From Prorocentrum cordatum (taxonomy: Eukaryota > Sar > Dinophyceae > Prorocentrales > Prorocentraceae), in assembly GCA_963575745.1 (NCBI GenBank), contig CAUYUJ010000670.1, positions 45,001 to 65,000 of the forward strand: 20,000 nucleotides of DNA, given 5' to 3'. Shown here piece after piece: positions 14,851-20,000 of the stretch; within the stretch, counting starts at the first letter, position 1, and each line of letters opens with the position of its first letter. Under the pieces are notes generated by a model. The model worked only from the letters and a program-made list of their open reading frames with translations, had not been told where the DNA came from and did not search any database. The position numbers were made by a program, and so were the translations under genes.

Positions 14851-15930
14851 AATCCGACAGCCACACAAACAAACGCAAGACAGCCTCAACACCTGCGTGT
14901 GAACGCGCTGCCGCGGCAGACGAGCTGGCCCGGCTAACAGCGCGGCGCAAGTGCCGTGCGATCCGCGTCGCTAGTAGGCTGCTTGCGCTCTCGCTGAATG
15001 GCCTGGGCGGTAGCGGGGGGGCGACGCCCACCCAGACGAATCAAACGCACGCTGCGTCGACGGGCTCCCCCGGCGACGCCTCCGAGCCAAGAGGTCCGGT
15101 GAGTAAATGAGCCGCGGCGCCTTTCATGCTTGCGACGCGGGCTCATGCGCGCAGCGCAACTGCCCTCGTTGGGCCGCGGGCGCGCGCCGCGGCCAGTCGC
15201 TCAAATTTCCGCGCGAACGCGCGCGCGTTGTTCAAGCCCTCGCTCGCGCGAAACGTTGGGGGGTCGGGTTCGCAGGCTTCTGGCGCTCCGCCAAACGACG
15301 GCTGGCGTCGCGCGCTTGGTGCGCCCGCGCAAGCCCTTGCCAGACATGCGGTTGATCATCGGACCTGCCTTCTGGCCGCGCGACCGCGCGGATGCTGATG
15401 TTATCCTGTCAGACGTTCTCGCGGGCTCTCTGGTGTTTCACTTCGCGGGGCCTGTCGGGAGCCGCGGGCGTCTGCCCCGTGCCCAATGAACTGGCCAACT
15501 TTGCGTTGCCTGGTTGGCGCGTTTCCTCGATCGGGGGGCGGCCGCGGCAACGCCCGCGCGCAAGACGCGAGGCCCGCCGCTGCCTTGCAATCGTGCGCGG
15601 GGCGCTAACAACACCTCCACGGCGATGGGCCGCGGCGCCGCCGGACGCGCGCTCCGAAGTTTACCGGTCGGCAAGAGGGCGCGCAACGCGGCGCGCCAGC
15701 GGCGCCCAATGTTGGCGCCCGAAAGTTTTGCGCGACCGTCGAATTGGGGCGCGCGCCCCGCCGCCGCATTGTACAAGCACAGACAGCGCGCCCAAAGTTG
15801 TCGGAAACCGACAATGGCCACCCGTCGATTTGGTAGCTCGACAATTCGGCGGCCATTGCGATTGCGCTCCGACGAGGCGCCCGTTCGTCTAGCGGTGCGC
15901 AGGGCGCCCTTCCCCTGGGCCGTAGACAAC
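14851..15930. other. GC-rich region, no convincing gene
   Basis: CpG-rich DNA with all six frames largely open. The most protein-like piece is near 15345-15480 on + (MRLIIGPAFWPRDRADADVI, then LSDVLAGSLVFHFAGP), inside a frame open 15130-15489. It is short and unsupported. An 8-bp perfect inverted repeat CAATGGCC/GGCCATTG lies around 15812-15858. Confidence 0.35.
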
Positions 15931-15932
15931 CG

Positions 15933-16218
15933 CCTGGACCACGCTGGGGCCGCGTTTGGACCGCGCTTGGACAGCGCTGGACCACGCTGGGAACACGCTT
16001 GGACCACGTTGGACAACGTTTGGACCACGTTTGGACCACGCTTCGACCACGCTTCGACCACACTTGGACCGCGCTTGGAATACGCTTGGACCACGTTTGG
16101 ACCACGCTGGACCACGCTTGGACAACGTTTGGACCGCGCTTGGGCGGCGCTTGGACCACCCCGACTGGCCTCTATTTGGCCACCCGATATTGTGGACCAC
16201 GCTTGGACCACGCTTGGC
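15933..16218 (+). repeat. 11-bp minisatellite array A (TTGGACCACGC)
   Basis: About 25 units of TTGGACCACGC and close variants (TTGGACCGCGC, TTGGACAACGT, GGAACACGC). It contains one 44-bp spacer (16157-16200) and one copy of a 33-bp variant block (16052-16084) that recur in array B. The unit has no stop codon in any frame on either strand. Confidence 0.95.
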
Positions 16219-16462
16219 AAGCACTGGTGAATTGAAACGCTGCCGGCACACTTTCGCATTTTCTGACGTGGGACGAGCTTCGTAATGGCGTGCCGCTCAT
16301 TTTCCTGACCCCTGAGCAGTCATCTTCCATCTGTTATGTCTGTTTCTTCTTGTCCTCTCTCTCTGCTTGATTGCGTGGCTTCCGCGGCCCCTCGTGGGCG
16401 GTTGGGCGTCTCGCCTGGCCCCTCCCCTCGAGGGTCGGGGGCTTGCGTGTCCTCTCCTGCTG

Positions 16463-16505
<43 letters not shown>

Positions 16506-16818
16506 TGTTTTCCTTCTCTCTCTCTCTCTTGTTCCTTCGCGCTCCTTCCTCCGTTTTCCATATTTCATGTGCCAGTATCCATATTTGTACTCTCCCCAGA
16601 GACCTGCGGCGCCACGTAGCAGGTCGCATGTGGTGTCTGATAGGGGGCGCGAGGCTGATATCAGCCCGTCGCGCTGTCCCGCCGTCAGACCATGCCGTGC
16701 GCTCATTCCCGGCACCGGGAGTGGGGGGGCCTCGGCACGGTGCATGGCGTCTCCGCGCGCTTCGCTGTAGCATCAGAGGCGCAGAGGAACCTTGCGCGCC
16801 ACGGAGTAAGTGAGTGAG
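16219..16818. other. Spacer between the 11-bp arrays
   Basis: About 600 bp without the 11-bp unit. It holds the CT microsatellite listed separately and several open frames explained by CT/GA repeats. No gene recognised. Confidence 0.5.
16465..16530. repeat. (CT)n microsatellite
   Basis: CT runs at about 16465-16499 and 16515-16529 are separated by TTCTTTTGTTTTCC. On the minus strand this gives Glu/Arg repeats. Confidence 0.95.
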
Positions 16819-17900
16819 TGGACCACGCATGGAACACGTTTGGACCACGTTTGGACCACATTTGGACCACGTTTGGACCACGCTTGGACCACGCTTGGAC
16901 CACGCTTGGACCACGTTGGACCACGCTGGACCACGCGTGGACCACGCTTGGACCACGCTTGGAGCACGCTTGGGCCAAGTTTGAACCACGCTTTGACCAC
17001 GCTTGGACCGCGTTTGGACCACGCTTGGACCACCCTAACTGGCTGTCGTTTGGTCATCCGAAATTGTGGACCACGATTGGACCACGATTGGACCACGCTT
17101 GGACCGCGCGTGGACCGCGCCTGGACCACGCTTGGACCACGCTTCGACCACACTTGGACCGCGCTTGGAATACGTTTGGACCACTCTTGGCGCACGTTTG
17201 GACCACGCTTGGGCCACGCTTGGACCGCGCTCGGACTACGTTTGGACCACGTTTGGACCACGCTTGGACCACGCTGGACCACTCTGGGACCACGTTTGGA
17301 CCACGCTTGGGCCGCGCTTGGACCACACTTGAACCACGCATGGACCACGCTTGGGCCACCTCGACTGGCTTCCATTTGGCCAACCGAAAGTGTGGACCAC
17401 GTTTGGACCACGCTTGGACCATGTTTGGATTACGTTTGGACCACGCCTGGACCACGCTGGACCACGATTGGACCACTCTTGTGCCGCGCTTGGACCACGC
17501 TTGGAACACGTTTGGACAACGTTTGGACCACGCTTGGGGCAAGTTTGCAAGTTTGCACCACGCTTGTACCACCCTGAGCGGGTCTCATTCGGTAATCCGA
17601 AATCGTGGACCACGCATGGACCACAATTGGAACACGCTTGGATTGCTTGGACCACGCTTGGGCCACGCTTGGGCAACGCTTGGGCCACGTTTGAACCACG
17701 CTTGGGCCACGCTTGGACCACGTTTGACCACGCTTGGACCACGCTTCGACCACACTTGGACCGCGCTTGGAATACGCTTGGACCACGTTTGGACCACGCT
17801 TGGACCACGCTTGGATCACGCTGGGACCGCGCTGGACCACGCTTGGACCACGTTTGGATCACGCTTGGACCACGTATGAGCCACGCTTGGATCACGCTTT
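16819..17900 (+). repeat. 11-bp minisatellite array B, with higher-order structure
   Basis: Nearly 1.1 kb of TTGGACCACGC-type units. Three 44-bp spacers (17031-17074, 17357-17400, 17570-17613) and two copies of the 33-bp variant block (17142-17174, 17744-17776) are shared with array A. Since 11 is not a multiple of 3, three units (33 bp) encode one 11-residue repeat: LDHAWTTLGPR on +, VVQAWSKRGPS on minus. This gives a + open frame 16818-17879 (353 codons) and minus frames of 212 and 282 codons. I treat these as repeat products. Similar peptides occur, from memory, among predicted dinoflagellate proteins. Confidence 0.95.
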
Positions 17901-18379
17901 GGCTAGCCTTTGGCTGATCTCTTGAATCCCACTGGCGCTTGCTAGCGCTCTCACATGTGCCTGCGTGGTGTATCGTGTTGGTGCGTGGTGGTTTGTTGCG
18001 GTTTGTCGTGGTGGTGGGATGGGCGGATTGGAAGTGCGAAGAAGAATAGAGGGTGGCTGAGCGGGAGACGTAGAATGGACGCATATGTGGATGTGTGCGT
18101 GGAGGATGGGTCGGCGAGTTAGTGACGTGGGATGGTCCCAGTGATTGTGATTATTTTGTCGACCCGTACGAGTCACCAGTAACGGCTTTGGCTTGCCACT
18201 TGTAATTACATAGAACATCACTTCATAAGGTGGTTGCGTGTGCGGTGGTGGTTGTGGCGGTGGTGGTGGTGGGGTGACATCGCGCCGTCTTCGCGTCTGG
18301 ACATGCGCGCAGGATAACTGGCCCGCCGCCACATGTAGTAGTTTCAATGGAAACACCTGGTCAGCGCACAGCGGCAGCA
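17901..18379. other. No supported gene; GGT-rich segment
   Basis: Contains a GGT/GTGGTGG-rich stretch at about 18236-18272. Open frames on both strands compete here and none is convincing. Confidence 0.4.
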
Positions 18380-18640
18380 TCACCGTCGCGCTATGCCCGC
18401 ACAACCACTTTGCACACTCATTGCCAAGATCCACAACACCATTTGAATATTGCCGCGCGTGTCAGAATCCGACGTAGCTGCGCCATGTATCGCATGGTGA
18501 TAATTCCCTGGTTCTTGAGAAAAAACAATGCGCAGTGATCGCGCGTCGCGTTCGCTCTTATTGGCGGCCAACGCATAAACCGCGCCCGCGGCGTGAGTCA
18601 GCGCAGGTTTGTCTTGCGCGGGCACGATTTTTTTCAGCAT
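18380..18640 (-). CDS. Minus-strand ORF, unknown protein
   Basis: The frame starts at ATG (18640 reading leftward) and runs 86 codons to TGA: MLKKIVPAQDKPALTHAAGA, then VYALAANKSERDARSLRIVF, a His/Ser/Asp-rich part, and NIQMVLWILAMSVQSGCAG. It looks balanced and partly helical. Another minus frame immediately upstream (around 18653-18690: DLACALPDLFRKKDVPLNKR) is also protein-like and could be the same product before a frame change. No domain recognised. Competing + frames exist, so this may be chance. Confidence 0.22.
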   Translation of the reverse strand: MLKKIVPAQDKPALTHAAGAVYALAANKSERDARSLRIVFSQEPGNYHHAIHGAATSDSDTRGNIQMVLWILAMSVQSGCAGIARR

Positions 18641-18775
18641 GGCGTTTGTTCAGGGGCACGTCCTTTTTGCGAAAAAGGTCTGGCAACGCGCAAGCCAAGT
18701 CGGCGGCGTTGTCCCGGGCCGGCCAGGGGCCGCAAACCGCGCCATTGCCGACGCCGCCAATCGCGCAACCCATAT

Positions 18776-18786
18776 TTTTGGCTCAA
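18776..18786 (+). other. Partial spliced-leader match (3' half)
   Basis: TTTTGGCTCAA equals 11 consecutive bases near the 3' end of the dinoflagellate spliced leader. CCCATA just upstream could be a damaged form of GCCA. It lies 69 bases before the ATG of the ORF at 18856, the position expected of a leader plus short 5' untranslated region copied from an mRNA. Confidence 0.4.
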
Positions 18787-18855
18787 ACAAGCTTCGCTAT
18801 TTCTTCGGTCTGAACCCCGCCGTTCAGTTACGCCGTTTACCGCCCTGCGGCGCCA

Positions 18856-20000
18856 ATGGGCGACGTAGACGGCGCGAGTTCGGCGCGCGGTTCGGCCCGC
18901 TGGTCTGCCAGCCGAGGGGGCCGTCAACGCTTAGCTCCTGCCGCTGCGCTCGTCGCCACCGCGTGTCACCTTTGCACCGCATGCAATAATATCTACAATT
19001 ACTTCCGCGCGTTCCCCTTGTGCCAGGACTGCTGGAGCATGATTCGTTCGAACCATCGGCCCATTCGCAAGAGCGGGGCGCGCCTGGCCCAGGAGGGCGC
19101 CGCCATGGCGCGAGACGGCCCCGGGGCGTGGAGGAAGAAGCATCCGACTGCCAGCGCAGGTCTTTCCTTGGCGGCCGCCAGGGGGCAAAACCTCCGCGGG
19201 GCCCCAAAGTCTGAGATCGACCACGGTGCCGGTGCGAAGCGCCCGGGCAAGCTCCTCCTCGAGGACGAGACTGATTTAGCGAAGTCAGAGTACAAAAACC
19301 ACAGGAGGTCTGAGCCTGACGCCGAGGATCTGTCCAGCGATGAGATCGACGACGAGTTTGATGCGCTGCGCGACGAGGGGGGCAAGGGTTTACCCCCTGA
19401 TGGGGAATCGCAAGGAAGGCAAGCTTGTCTGGGTTTTTGAAAGGCCCAAGCTGCGCAGTTTCAGCGGCGAAGAACGCCAGCGCGGCCATGGCAGTGGAAC
19501 GAGCAGCGGGCACTTGCAAGCACGCGAGGGCGAGGTGCCGTCGCCTGCCGCGGGCCGCGCTCCCCCCCGCGCTGCCCCCGAAACGCTGCATTGTTCTTAT
19601 GCGCGGCAGAGCGTCGCCCCCAGGCGCTAGCACGCGAGAGAACCAGTTGCGATTGAAGGCCTACCATGGCTTCAACGTCGTGGCGACATCGCCAATGACC
19701 TCGCGGGGATGCCCAAGTGTTTTTTTTTTCGAAGGCCCGCCCGGCCATGTCACAGCGGTCGAGATGCTCAAGTCGGACATGGAGACCGAGAAAACCGACC
19801 AGAACAGTTCGCCGCAGTCGCCACCTGATGCGATCAAGATCGCGGAAAAGCTGAGGGATGACATAAAGAAGGCCATCGAGTCCGCCAGCGCTGCTGAGAA
19901 TGACGCGTTTCAAGTTGAGGTCGAACGCAGGGCTGAACTGTAAAAGCAACTCCTTGCTTTCCGCCCCGCGTTCAATGAGCCGCCGCAGTCGTGCCGGCAC
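18856..20000 (+). pseudogene. Zinc-finger-like ORF with frame breaks, unknown family
   Basis: ATG at 18856 starts a 194-codon frame (to TGA 19440). Residues 1-36 are Ser/Arg/Ala-rich. Cys37, 40, 43, 56 and 59 form a C-x2-C-x12-C-x2-C zinc-ribbon-like motif within CHLCTACNNIYNYF and PLCQDCW. A basic region follows, then an acidic patch near residues 150-172 (DAEDLSSDEIDDEFDALRDE). Near 19385, by a G/C run, the better reading shifts to frame 2 (MGNRKEGKLVWVFERPKLRS), and near 19630 to frame 0 (TRENQLRLKAYHGFNVVATS, then IKIAEKLRDDIKKAIESASA, a charged helix). TAA at 19941 interrupts it, yet the same frame resumes (KQLLAFRPAFNEPPQ) to the window edge. A cysteine motif followed by charged helices recalls N-terminal parts of dinoflagellate LINE-like proteins, but no reverse transcriptase is in view. 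Confidence 0.45.

Noticed and set aside
16818-17879. 353-codon + frame, plus minus frames of 212 and 282 codons
   Set aside because: Entirely explained by the stop-free 11-bp repeat; every frame is open for the same reason.
15933-17900. CRISPR array (repeats with spacers)
   Set aside because: Units are 11 bp, degenerate and directly adjacent; the 44-bp spacers are conserved with one another, the opposite of CRISPR spacers; the DNA is eukaryotic.

Overview
The window looks like nuclear DNA of a dinoflagellate. A 22-nt stretch at 7766-7787 matches the dinoflagellate spliced leader at 18 of 22 positions, and two further 11-nt matches to its 3' half lie just upstream of ATG codons. The DNA is GC-rich and full of minisatellites, foldback elements and poly-G runs. 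The longest protein-like region (about 10.1-13.9 kb) resembles, from memory, an uncharacterised protein family that is highly multiplied in dinoflagellate genomes. Prorocentrum or a similar core dinoflagellate is my guess at lineage; the species cannot be settled from the sequence. Nothing looks prokaryotic: no operons, no ribosome binding sites, no compact gene order.

Layout. 1-2.3 kb: mostly anonymous DNA with a partial spliced-leader match (511), a short open frame, a 104-bp-period duplication and a degenerate trinucleotide tract. 2.3-5.3 kb: one exon-like acidic segment, a (GTT)n microsatellite, then a cluster of small structured elements. These are a long hairpin, two 195-bp copies of a terminal-inverted-repeat element (one with a perfect 11-bp target duplication), a second TIR element, a G-rich minisatellite and two tandem 113-bp hairpins. 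5.3-7.4 kb: purine-rich strand-asymmetric DNA with a possible pair of mini-exons, a degenerate repeat field and another exon-like ORF. 7.7-8.2 kb: spliced-leader relict followed by an open frame, a candidate retroposed cDNA. 8.3-10.0 kb: CACT/GAT microsatellites, nested tandem duplications and a large inverted repeat built of a 12-bp unit.

10.1-13.9 kb: a long, broken coding region with at least four frame changes and three in-frame TGA codons. 13.9-15.9 kb: low-complexity and GC-rich DNA with little certain. 15.9-17.9 kb: two arrays of an 11-bp unit (TTGGACCACGC) with higher-order structure, open in all six frames. 18-20 kb: short ambiguous ORFs, then an ATG-started region with a four-cysteine motif, an acidic patch and a charged helical tail, interrupted by frame changes and a stop, and running off the window end.

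The genes do not form a pathway. The window reads as gene relics and retroposed fragments embedded in repeats. The most interesting items are the decayed dinoflagellate family member, the relict spliced leaders beside open frames, the non-autonomous TIR elements, and the frame-invariant 11-bp array. All coding calls are made by eye; introns and sequencing errors at homopolymers could change them.
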